In this document: positions 17,001-22,717 of the stretch, piece after piece
How positions within the stretch are numbered: position 1 is the stretch's first letter
Layout of the letters: each line of letters opens with the position of its first letter
DNA from: an uncultured Ruminococcus sp.
GTDB lineage: Bacteria > Bacillota > Clostridia > Oscillospirales > Ruminococcaceae
DNA length: 22,717 bases
Direction: 5' to 3'
Assembly: GCA_937902395.1 (NCBI GenBank)
Contig: CALGTV010000008.1
Span: forward strand, 1 to 22,717
The notes under the pieces: generated by a model
Database searches by the model: none
What the model saw: only the letters and a program-made list of their open reading frames with translations
What the model was told of the DNA's origin: nothing
Program-made: the position numbers and the translations under genes

Positions 17001-18117
17001 CATGGCAACATCAGCAGACCCTCAGTTCGGCAAATCCTTTGAAGTAAGAAATATTGCATTCAAGAACGTTCCCGAAGATTGTCTCGGTATGGAAGGCGTA
17101 CAGGAAGGCGATAAACTTACAGCTCCCGTTGAAAGATGCTGGATCCACAACTGTGAATTCTACGTTCCCCACGTATCAAATCCTGCTGAATCAGATAAGG
17201 CAGAGGGCGACGGCGCATGCGATTTCAAGCGCGGACAGTACTTCACAAACAGCTACTGCTACTATGAGGGCTACCACAAGACAAATCTCGTAGGTGCATC
17301 TGATACAAACTATCAGTATCACCTTACATACCACCACAACTACTGGAAGAACTGCGAATCAAGAGGACCTCTTGCTCGTCAGGCTGATATCCACATGTAC
17401 AACAACGTATTCGACGGACAGACAAGCTACTGCCAGAATCCAAGAGCAAACGCATATATCTTCTCCGAATACAACGTAATGAAAGACAGTAAGGACCCAG
17501 TTGAAGTAAAATCCGGCGGTGTTGTAAAGAGCTTTAACGACGTATATATCAACGTTAAGGGTAATCAGCAGGCAAATGTAGTTTCAAGCAGAACTGAAAA
17601 GGTTTCATCAAGCTGCAAATATGCAGGATTTGAAACAGATTCATCTGTAAGCTATGTTGCATCAGGCAAATACAGCCTCACAGAAGCAACAGGCGAGGGA
17701 CTATTCACACAGCTTTCAGGAATCTTCGAGACAGACGGCGGATGTATGGACAACATGAAGATCACATCTGATGTAGTAGTTACACCTCCCACAAACACAA
17801 ATCCAACAACTCAGCCTACAACTACAAAACCCGCACCAACTACTACAACTCCTGCAACTCCTACAACTCCTGCTAACCCCAATCTCCCCTCAGCAACACT
17901 TATAGGCGATGCTAACTGCGACGGTAAGGTTTCAATCGCAGACGCAACAGCAATTCTCCAGCACTTAGGCAATTACGATAAATACGGTCTCTCTGAACAG
18001 GGACTTGCAAATGCTGACGTAGCCAACAAGGGCGACGGTATCACAGCAGCAGACGCAGTTTCAATCAAGAAGTATGATGCAAAGATAATCACCACACTTC
18101 CTGAATCTGTGCAGTAA
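14044..18117 (+). CDS. Secreted twin PL1 pectate lyase with dockerin
   Basis: Predicted cellulosomal enzyme (1357 aa) that cleaves polygalacturonate by beta-elimination. The start is ATG 14044: GGAGGG lies 8 nt upstream, and a frame extending back to 13903 would begin before the predicted mRNA. Signal peptide about 1-44 (ending AMA-A). Order: beta-sandwich (about 46-135), PL1-A (137-552), Thr/Pro linker (555-596), a small beta-rich module (597-709), linker, second beta-sandwich (736-834), PL1-B (836-1232), linker (1244-1283), dockerin (1286-1357). Both lyases keep key residues: DGAxDxK (D307/D311; D1056/D1060), the mid-domain Lys (K330; K1079) and RxPxxR (R358/R363; R1107/R1112). Both therefore look active. 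The dockerin has loops DANCDGKVSIAD and a longer DVANKGDGITAAD, which should bind a scaffoldin cohesin elsewhere in the genome. It is monocistronic, with its own promoter and terminator. Confidence 0.93.
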   Translation: MRNSMMKKRIMAIAASALVSVSSATGAISGFVAPMANTMTTAMAAEASVKINAAVGYAEGMYATWGAVSGASGYNVYVDGTQIDSELIRQYSGYMRADAVGLKAGSHTIKVVPIISGSPDTSKAAEATADVYAHDRSGYAFADGHAPGAYNTDGTLKSGAIIVYVTDTNKDSVTVKLNAQGKGEVDCTGIQNIITAYKKGAEKRPIAIRFIGNVTDPSVLTKGDLVLDTVTAGMTIEGIGSDATANGYGIVLKNCVDVEVRNIGFMNCNSSEGDNCGLQQNDSYCWVHNCDFFYGDAGSDADQAKGDGALDTKKSHHITHSYNHFFDNGKCNLQGANASDTSNYITYHHNWFDHSDSRHPRVRVATVHVYNNYYDGNSKYGIGSTTDSDIFAENNYFRNCKYPMLTSKQGSDDATGGTFSGEVGGVIKAYGNIIEGAKAFVPYSENPSAYDAYVASSRDEKVPSSVKAISGGASYNNFDTASDFYSYNVDAAADVPAIVMSKAGRVDGGDFKWEFNNAVDDEDYGVNSALKSALKAYDDSITAIGSGFKDDVSNPPTTNPPSTTPSTAKPSATTTKAPSQTTPAQTNPTTPSVSGGQVHDFTANGLNSSFFSISGNLSSSKGTVTYDGKTLTQCLKIESATSISFNAGSNGKLTLVFVEPSATIKVDGTKYTANNGVVTVDLGTGSHTITKADSVNLFYMVFGGSAGSSTVTSAQPSQPAQTTAPQNPSKPVVTSVVDIPDAVVPSGDIKVEYAGGWNEMAYLVCSGLNDASVTGVSYSGASNGTLAGDDFKYLVRDVAEGVRVDILGLTPGEYSITLETSKGTVTQPGIVVGAQDRSGYAHFNYDEGVGAYTDNGTLKVNAKVLYITEDNKDTVTITSKDGTSVSGIGNILNSSGQNTGSGQTSKGGKPNTNSGIIKKLAEDGTPLVIRIVGNVSAPTGVTAYDSVDFGGSVGDNGYMARMSAGKDITIEGVGNDATIDGWGIHFMATSADPQFGKSFEVRNIAFKNVPEDCLGMEGVQEGDKLTAPVERCWIHNCEFYVPHVSNPAESDKAEGDGACDFKRGQYFTNSYCYYEGYHKTNLVGASDTNYQYHLTYHHNYWKNCESRGPLARQADIHMYNNVFDGQTSYCQNPRANAYIFSEYNVMKDSKDPVEVKSGGVVKSFNDVYINVKGNQQANVVSSRTEKVSSSCKYAGFETDSSVSYVASGKYSLTEATGEGLFTQLSGIFETDGGCMDNMKITSDVVVTPPTNTNPTTQPTTTKPAPTTTTPATPTTPANPNLPSATLIGDANCDGKVSIADATAILQHLGNYDKYGLSEQGLANADVANKGDGITAADAVSIKKYDAKIITTLPESVQ

Positions 18118-18158
18118 TTATATTCAATTGCCCGTTCCTTAAATATAATGATATACGG

Positions 18159-18190
18159 AAAAGAGAGTTCCCTCGGGAGCTCTTTTTTCT
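18159..18190 (+). terminator. Terminator of the pectate lyase gene
   Basis: AAAAGAGAGTTCC / GGGAGCTCTTTT forms a stem of about 12 bp (two G-T pairs) closed by a CTCG loop and running into TTTTTTCT. It lies about 40 bases after the stop codon. Confidence 0.85.
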
Positions 18191-18219
18191 GTCCCGATGT
18201 AAAAAAATCGCTTAGATTA

Positions 18220-18248
18220 TTGACAAAATTATATAAACATGATATAAT
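18220..18248 (+). promoter_or_regulatory. Perfect-consensus promoter of the TM2 protein gene
   Basis: TTGACA (18220-18225), 17 bp and TATAAT (18243-18248), with TG one base before the -10. Both hexamers match the sigma-70/sigma-A consensus at every position. The leader is about 45 nt. Confidence 0.85.
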
Positions 18249-18300
18249 AAGATTATATTTAATCGAACAATGATATAGGCAAAAAGGAGGATTTTTTAAT

Positions 18301-18690
18301 ATGAAATGCCCAAATTGTGCGGCAGAGGTCACAGGGCGATTCTGCGAATACTGCGGAAGTGAAATGAAACAGGACGCTCCACAGGTAATAAACATTACAA
18401 ATAATTATTATTCTGATGCCCCTAACGACAGAATTGACAGGAATTTCACCAACGTTGAACCAATACCAACTACTCAGCATTACAAGTTACTTGCAGGTAT
18501 TCTCGGACTTACTCTGGGTTTCATTGGAGCTCACAATTTCTATCTTGGCTATAAGAAACGAGCTATAATACAGCTTTTACTTACAATTTTTTCAGCAGGC
18601 ACTATAAGTATTATCTGGGGAATTATTGAAGGATTTATTATACTTTCATCGTCTACATATCGTGACGCAAACGGAAATCTGCTGAAATAA
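18301..18690 (+). CDS. Zinc-ribbon and TM2-domain membrane protein
   Basis: A 129-residue protein of unknown function. The N-terminus is a zinc ribbon, CPNC (3-6) and CEYC (15-18), expected to hold one zinc ion in the cytoplasm. A polar Asn/Asp-rich linker (27-58) leads to a TM2 domain: helix 1 about 62-80 with GAHNFYLG at its end, a KK turn, and helix 2 about 87-115. This zinc-ribbon plus TM2 layout is common in Firmicutes, but no reaction or partner is established. AAGGAGG lies 10 nt before the ATG. The gene has its own perfect promoter and a terminator, so it is independent of the flanking dockerin genes. High expression is likely from the promoter. Confidence 0.85.
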   Translation: MKCPNCAAEVTGRFCEYCGSEMKQDAPQVINITNNYYSDAPNDRIDRNFTNVEPIPTTQHYKLLAGILGLTLGFIGAHNFYLGYKKRAIIQLLLTIFSAGTISIIWGIIEGFIILSSSTYRDANGNLLK

Positions 18691-18708
18691 GACAATATTT
18701 GAAATTAC

Positions 18709-18735
18709 GGGCGGAGCATATCCGCCTGTATTTTT
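18709..18735 (+). terminator. Terminator of the TM2 protein gene
   Basis: GGCGGA (18710-18715), loop GCATA and TCCGCC (18721-18726), extended by one G-T pair, followed by GTATTTTT. It begins 19 bases after the stop codon. Confidence 0.75.
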
Positions 18736-18785
18736 GCGAAATCTATGTATAATATTTTAATATATTAATATTTGATTTATAATAA

Positions 18786-18817
18786 CATTGAAATAGCATT
18801 GAAATTCGTGATATCAC
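18786..18817. promoter_or_regulatory. Possible operator: repeated CATTGAAAT and palindrome GTGATATCAC
   Basis: CATTGAAAT occurs at 18786-18794 and 18797-18805, an 11-bp period or one helical turn. It is followed directly by the perfect 10-bp palindrome GTGATATCAC (18808-18817). The block lies 84-115 bp upstream of the CotH gene -35 box. The rest of the 18736-18950 gap is AT-rich and shows no gene. Confidence 0.3.
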
Positions 18818-18900
18818 AGGCAAATCTGCACAGAATAACAAGCTGCCATTTGTCTAATACAACGTTTTTTAAATAATTATTAATAAAAGCATTTTTTGAA

Positions 18901-18929
18901 TTGTATTTCTTTTTCTTTTATATTATAAT
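18901..18929 (+). promoter_or_regulatory. Promoter of the CotH-dockerin operon
   Basis: TTGTAT (18901-18906), 17 bp and TATAAT (18924-18929). The expected start near 18936 leaves a leader of about 54 nt to the chosen ATG. The -35 is weak, so an activator may be needed. Confidence 0.6.
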
Positions 18930-18989
18930 TAAGTAAAGATACAGAATTCTATGGGGAATAATCCAAAAAAGCCAAAATGGAGTGATTTT

Positions 18990-21665
18990 ATGAAGTTTAA
19001 CAGAAACAAATCCCTGAATGTCACCGCTTTTATTACTGCGGCGGCTCTAACTATCCCCTATACCCATGCCTTTGCAGGAATTACTGCCTCAGCTGCGGGC
19101 GAGGGTATCCAAATCAACGAAATATGTGCAAAAAACAGCACTCATACCGCCCCTGACGGTAACTGCTACGATTGGATAGAGCTTTACAATCCAAATTCAT
19201 CAGCCGTAGACCTTAGCGGCTGCGGCTTATCCGACAAAGACAGTGAGCCTTTTAAATTCACATTCCCCTCGGGAACTTCTATCGGCGGCGGTCAGTATAT
19301 CGTAGTTTACTGCGATTCTACAATGCCTGAAATCAACGGCGCATATACTGCCTCATTCGGACTTTCCACAAGCGGCGAAACGGTTATTCTTACATCTCCT
19401 GATTCCTCGCTTTGTGATTCCGTGGATTTTCCCGCTCTTGCAAGCGACCAGTCATACGGAAGAATCCCCGACGGCTCCGATAATTTCGGTATCATGAATA
19501 TGTCGCCCAACAACGCCAACAGAGAAAGCGATATGCTGAAAAAGGACGTTGAAGAACCTGTATTCTCACAGCAAGGCGGATTCTACGACAGCGGATTTGA
19601 CCTCAATATTACCGTTCCCAACGGCACAAAGGTGTATTATACCACTGACGGAAGCGTGCCTGACAGCAATTCACAGATGTACTCCTCCCCTATTGCGATT
19701 TCCGATATTACATCACAGCCAAATTATCTCAGTGCAAGAACAGATATAAGAGGCGGTACTGTAACTGCTCCCACAAAGCCTGTAGATAAGGCTATGGTTA
19801 TTAATGCTGTTGCTATTGATTCAAACGGAAATGTCAGCGATACCGTTTCGGCGGCTTATTTCATAGGCTATGGCAACCGTGCTTCCTACTATCAGAATGT
19901 AAAGGTTATTTCCCTTACAACCCATGAGGATAACCTTTTCGGTCATGACAAAGGCATTTATGTCCTCGGCGCTACATATGACGAATGGAAAAACACAAAC
20001 GGCGGCGGTGCATTTGTTCAGGAATGGCAGATTCCCGGAAACTACTCCAATAAGGGCAGAGAATGGGAACGTCCTGCAATTATGCAGATTTACGAGGACG
20101 GACAGGTCAAGCACACTCAGAATATCGGTATACGTATTCACGGCGGCGCTTCAAGAAGTCATATGCAGAAAAGCTTCAATATCTATGCACGCGCTGACTA
20201 CGGCGTTTCAAAGTTCGATTTCAACCTCTTTGACGGCGATTTAAGAAGCGAATACACAGGAAAGAAAATCAAGGAATTCGACAGCTTTATGATAAGAAAC
20301 GGCGGTAATGACGCAAGCGCTACCCGTTTCCGCGACAAGCTCAATCAGGCTCTTGTTGCTGACAGGGACATGCTTACTCAGGCTATGAAGCCCTGCATCG
20401 TCTTTATTAACGGCGAATACTGGGGACATTACGAAATCACTGAAAAGCTCAGCGACGATTACATTGAAGCCCACTACGGAATTGACAAGAATGATGTATG
20501 CCTTATTAAAAACGGCGAACTTGAAGAGGGTACGGAATCAGATTTTGCTGAATGGGAAAGCCTCCAGAACTGGTTCAATTCCAACGACCTTTCACAGACT
20601 TCAAACTATAATCAGCTTTGCGAAAAGATAGATATGCAGTCGTTTATTGACTATATGTGTGCTGAAATCTACTATGGAAATATGGATTTCTCCCCCAATA
20701 ATACGGCTATGTGGAAATCAACCTCCATTTACTCTGACAACGAATGGGGCGACGGAAAATGGCGTTTTATTCTCTTTGATACTGAATACAGTACAGGTCT
20801 TTACGGCGGTATGGGCGCAACTGCAAACCATAATACTTTTGACATGGTTCTGCGTAATACAGGCTTTATTTCAGAACTTTTCAAAAATGCAATGAATAAC
20901 GATACATTCAAACGTCAGTTTGCTACCACATTTATGGATATGGCAAACGAAAACTTCAATAACGAAAAAGTTCAGGCTATGATTGAGGAACTTACAAACG
21001 AATACCGCGATATGACCATTGATACCCTTGACCGTTTTGAGCCTAAGGATGCTCAGCAAGGCGAAAATAACGGCTGGGGAGGCGGCTGGGGCGGAGGCTT
21101 TGGCGGTCAGCAGCAGGATAATGAAACAATTTTTAACAACGAGGTTCAATCTGTTAAAACATTCTATAACGACAGAAACAGAAGTGTTACTGAGCAGCTC
21201 CGCAATTCATGCGGATTAAGAGGAAATAAAGTGAATATTACACTGAATAACGATTCCGCAAATGGTACAGTGATACTTAACACAATTACTCCCACATTCA
21301 AGGATAACAAGTGGACAGGAAGCTATTATACGGATTATCCCGTAACTCTTACAGCAAAGGCGCAGACAGGCTATGCTTTCTCTCACTGGGAAACCTCTGA
21401 CGGCAAGACTATCAATACGCCTACAGCTGAGATTTCGCTCACTTCCGATATGACTGTAACTGCGGTTTACAAGCAGTCCGATGGTGGCATTATGGGTGAT
21501 GTGAATTTCGACGGAAATATCAGTGTTGCTGACCTTGTAGAGCTTAACAAATGGCTTCTTGGCGCTAAAAATAATATAAATGGCGCTCAGGCTGATGTAC
21601 ACTCCGACAATGTAATTGATGTATATGATATGATAACCCTGAGAAAAATCGTTATAGGAAAATAA
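18990..21665 (+). CDS. Secreted lamin-tail/CotH-kinase/dockerin protein
   Basis: Predicted 891-residue exported protein. Start ATG 18990 has GGAG 7 nt upstream; an in-frame ATG at 18951 lies about 15 nt from the predicted mRNA start and has no ribosome site. Signal peptide about 1-35. Order: lamin-tail-like domain (about 39-150: INEICAKN, DWIELYN, DLSGCGLSD), a chitobiase C-terminal-like sandwich (about 190-290: GTKVYYTTDGSVP), CotH kinase-like domain (about 299-684), a Gly/Trp-rich stretch (about 694-709), an InlB B-repeat-like module (about 747-829: GYAFSHWETSDG, TVTAVYK) and a dockerin (about 834-891). CotH hallmarks are RIHGGASRSHMQKSF (K394), GNMD (D566) and LFDTE (D597). CotH of Bacillus spores is a secreted protein kinase; kinase activity here is inferred. 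CotH-dockerin proteins are known from ruminococcal cellulosomes, with role unsettled. Confidence 0.9.
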   Translation: MKFNRNKSLNVTAFITAAALTIPYTHAFAGITASAAGEGIQINEICAKNSTHTAPDGNCYDWIELYNPNSSAVDLSGCGLSDKDSEPFKFTFPSGTSIGGGQYIVVYCDSTMPEINGAYTASFGLSTSGETVILTSPDSSLCDSVDFPALASDQSYGRIPDGSDNFGIMNMSPNNANRESDMLKKDVEEPVFSQQGGFYDSGFDLNITVPNGTKVYYTTDGSVPDSNSQMYSSPIAISDITSQPNYLSARTDIRGGTVTAPTKPVDKAMVINAVAIDSNGNVSDTVSAAYFIGYGNRASYYQNVKVISLTTHEDNLFGHDKGIYVLGATYDEWKNTNGGGAFVQEWQIPGNYSNKGREWERPAIMQIYEDGQVKHTQNIGIRIHGGASRSHMQKSFNIYARADYGVSKFDFNLFDGDLRSEYTGKKIKEFDSFMIRNGGNDASATRFRDKLNQALVADRDMLTQAMKPCIVFINGEYWGHYEITEKLSDDYIEAHYGIDKNDVCLIKNGELEEGTESDFAEWESLQNWFNSNDLSQTSNYNQLCEKIDMQSFIDYMCAEIYYGNMDFSPNNTAMWKSTSIYSDNEWGDGKWRFILFDTEYSTGLYGGMGATANHNTFDMVLRNTGFISELFKNAMNNDTFKRQFATTFMDMANENFNNEKVQAMIEELTNEYRDMTIDTLDRFEPKDAQQGENNGWGGGWGGGFGGQQQDNETIFNNEVQSVKTFYNDRNRSVTEQLRNSCGLRGNKVNITLNNDSANGTVILNTITPTFKDNKWTGSYYTDYPVTLTAKAQTGYAFSHWETSDGKTINTPTAEISLTSDMTVTAVYKQSDGGIMGDVNFDGNISVADLVELNKWLLGAKNNINGAQADVHSDNVIDVYDMITLRKIVIGK

Positions 21666-21677
21666 GAGGTAATTTTT

Positions 21678-22643
21678 ATGAAAATAGGTATTCTTGGTGC
21701 AGGCGGAATTGCACATATAATGGCAAATACAGTTGCTAAAATGGAAAATGCTGAGGTTCTTGCCATTGGTTCAAGAACTGCTGAAAAAGCGGAGGCTTTT
21801 GCAAATGAGCATAATATTCCCACATTCTACGGCAGCTATGAGGAACTGGCAGCTGATGACCGTCTTGACCTGATATATGTTGCAACTCCACATTCACGTC
21901 ATTTTGAGGACTGTATGCTTTGTATAGAAAGCGGCAGAAATGTCCTGTGTGAAAAGGCTTTCACTGCTAATAAAAAGCAGGCTGAGGAACTTTTTAAAGC
22001 CGCTGAAAAAAAGAATGTTTTTATCTGCGAAGCTATCTGGACAAGATTTATTCCCATGCGCAAAACTCTTGATGATATACTTAAAAGCGGCGCTATCGGC
22101 GAGGTAATGTCACTTACTGCTAATCTGGGATATCCTATTAATCATATGGAAAGACTTGTAAAACCTGAGCTTGCAGGAGGCGCTCTGCTGGATTTAGGCG
22201 TTTATGCCCTGAATTTCGCTGTTATGGCTTTCGGTAAGGATATCGTGGATATCAAATCATGCTGTACCAAAAACGAATACGGCGTGGATATGCACAATTC
22301 CATTATTCTCACCTACGCTGACGGTAAATCTGCACTTCTTCACAGCAGCTGCTACTGCGCCCTTGACAGAAAGGGAATTATCCACGGTACTCTGGGCAGA
22401 ATTGAATTCCACAACATCAATAACTGCGAGGGAATTGACGTATACTACAACGACGGCCGTCACGAGAGATACGATACTCCGCCACAGATAAGCGGATATG
22501 AATATGAAGTTACTGCATCGCTTAAAGCTATATCCGAGGGCAAAACCGAATGTGAGGAAATGCCACACGAGGAAACAATTTTCATCATGGAGTTAATGGA
22601 TAAGCTCCGCGGCGACTGGGGAATTGTTTATCCTTTCGAATAA
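21678..22643 (+). CDS. Gfo/Idh/MocA-family oxidoreductase, dihydrodiol dehydrogenase type
   Basis: A cytoplasmic NAD(P)-dependent dehydrogenase of 321 residues, probably acting on a sugar or related polyol; the substrate is unknown. The N-terminal Rossmann motif is GILGAGGIAH (4-13). CEKAFTANKK has EKA in place of the usual EKP (K93), and AIWTRFIP follows. GGALLDLGVYAL places D172 and Y176 four residues apart. K, D and Y with this spacing match the catalytic set of dimeric dihydrodiol dehydrogenase, which also carries the WTRF-like element. The gene starts 12 bases after the CotH stop, with AAGAGG overlapping that stop region, so it is co-transcribed with a secreted cellulosomal protein. It ends at its own hairpin terminator. 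Confidence 0.9.
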   Translation: MKIGILGAGGIAHIMANTVAKMENAEVLAIGSRTAEKAEAFANEHNIPTFYGSYEELAADDRLDLIYVATPHSRHFEDCMLCIESGRNVLCEKAFTANKKQAEELFKAAEKKNVFICEAIWTRFIPMRKTLDDILKSGAIGEVMSLTANLGYPINHMERLVKPELAGGALLDLGVYALNFAVMAFGKDIVDIKSCCTKNEYGVDMHNSIILTYADGKSALLHSSCYCALDRKGIIHGTLGRIEFHNINNCEGIDVYYNDGRHERYDTPPQISGYEYEVTASLKAISEGKTECEEMPHEETIFIMELMDKLRGDWGIVYPFE

Positions 22644-22657
22644 CCCCTCTCACTAAT

Positions 22658-22677
22658 AGGCTAAAATGAGCCTTTTT
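22658..22677 (+). terminator. Terminator of the CotH-oxidoreductase operon
   Basis: AGGCT, a 6-nt loop and AGCCT form a 5-bp stem followed by TTTTT. The stem is short, but the position 15 bases after the stop codon and the T-run support it. The remaining 40 bases to the window edge are AT-rich with no visible gene. Confidence 0.6.
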
Positions 22678-22717
22678 CCAACGGAAAAATGTTGATTATT
22701 GAAAAATAATTTTTATT

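Noticed and set aside
18951..18989. 13-residue N-terminal extension of the CotH protein
   Set aside because: No ribosome site precedes it and it is only about 15 nt from the predicted mRNA start; the later ATG has GGAG at 7 nt and directly begins the signal peptide.
21951..21959. EKA instead of EKP in the oxidoreductase as a sign of inactivation
   Set aside because: The Lys is kept and EKA is usual in the dihydrodiol-dehydrogenase-like branch, together with the D-x3-Y catalytic pair seen here.

Overview
The window looks like a chromosomal segment of a fibre-degrading, cellulosome-bearing Firmicute of the Ruminococcus type (Oscillospiraceae, near R. flavefaciens or R. champanellensis). The evidence is two secreted multidomain proteins ending in dockerins, Thr/Pro-rich linkers, strong AAGGAG-type ribosome binding sites, AT-rich intergenic DNA with TTGACA-17-TATAAT promoters, and the Firmicute-style AddAB pair. 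The species call is inference; no rRNA or other taxonomic marker is present.

Layout. Bases 1-625 hold the last 40 codons of a transposase, a strong hairpin terminator and, on the minus strand, a probable 6S RNA gene with its own near-consensus promoter. Bases 624-7576 (minus) encode the AddB and AddA subunits of the ATP-dependent helicase-nuclease for double-strand-break processing; their genes overlap by one base (TAATG). Just upstream on the same strand is a secreted GH25 lysozyme (7641-9449) with a Lys/Thr-rich linker and a second GH25-like domain that has lost its catalytic acids. Divergent from it, a RluA-type pseudouridine synthase and a DnaQ-like exonuclease form a tight pair (9660-11172). 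A strong promoter then drives tyrA (11265-12116), which converges with an ABC-F ATPase gene (12161-13714, minus) across a shared bidirectional terminator.

The right third is an extracellular polysaccharide and cellulosome region. It holds a 1357-residue enzyme with two PL1 pectate lyase modules and a dockerin (14044-18117), with a repeat-flanked promoter and a leader of three hairpins. Next is a small zinc-ribbon/TM2 membrane protein under a perfect-consensus promoter (18301-18690). Last is a secreted lamin-tail/CotH-kinase/dockerin protein (18990-21665) followed 12 bases later by a cytoplasmic Gfo/Idh/MocA oxidoreductase of the dihydrodiol-dehydrogenase type (21678-22643).

How it fits together. 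The left half is housekeeping: DNA repair, RNA modification, tyrosine synthesis, translation and global RNA polymerase control. The right half is for attacking and binding pectin-rich plant cell wall. The most notable points are the dockerin-borne CotH kinase co-transcribed with an oxidoreductase, the two dockerins of clearly different subtype, the GH25 protein with a dead second domain, and the unannotated-looking 6S RNA. I saw no CRISPR array, tRNA, rRNA or prophage module.
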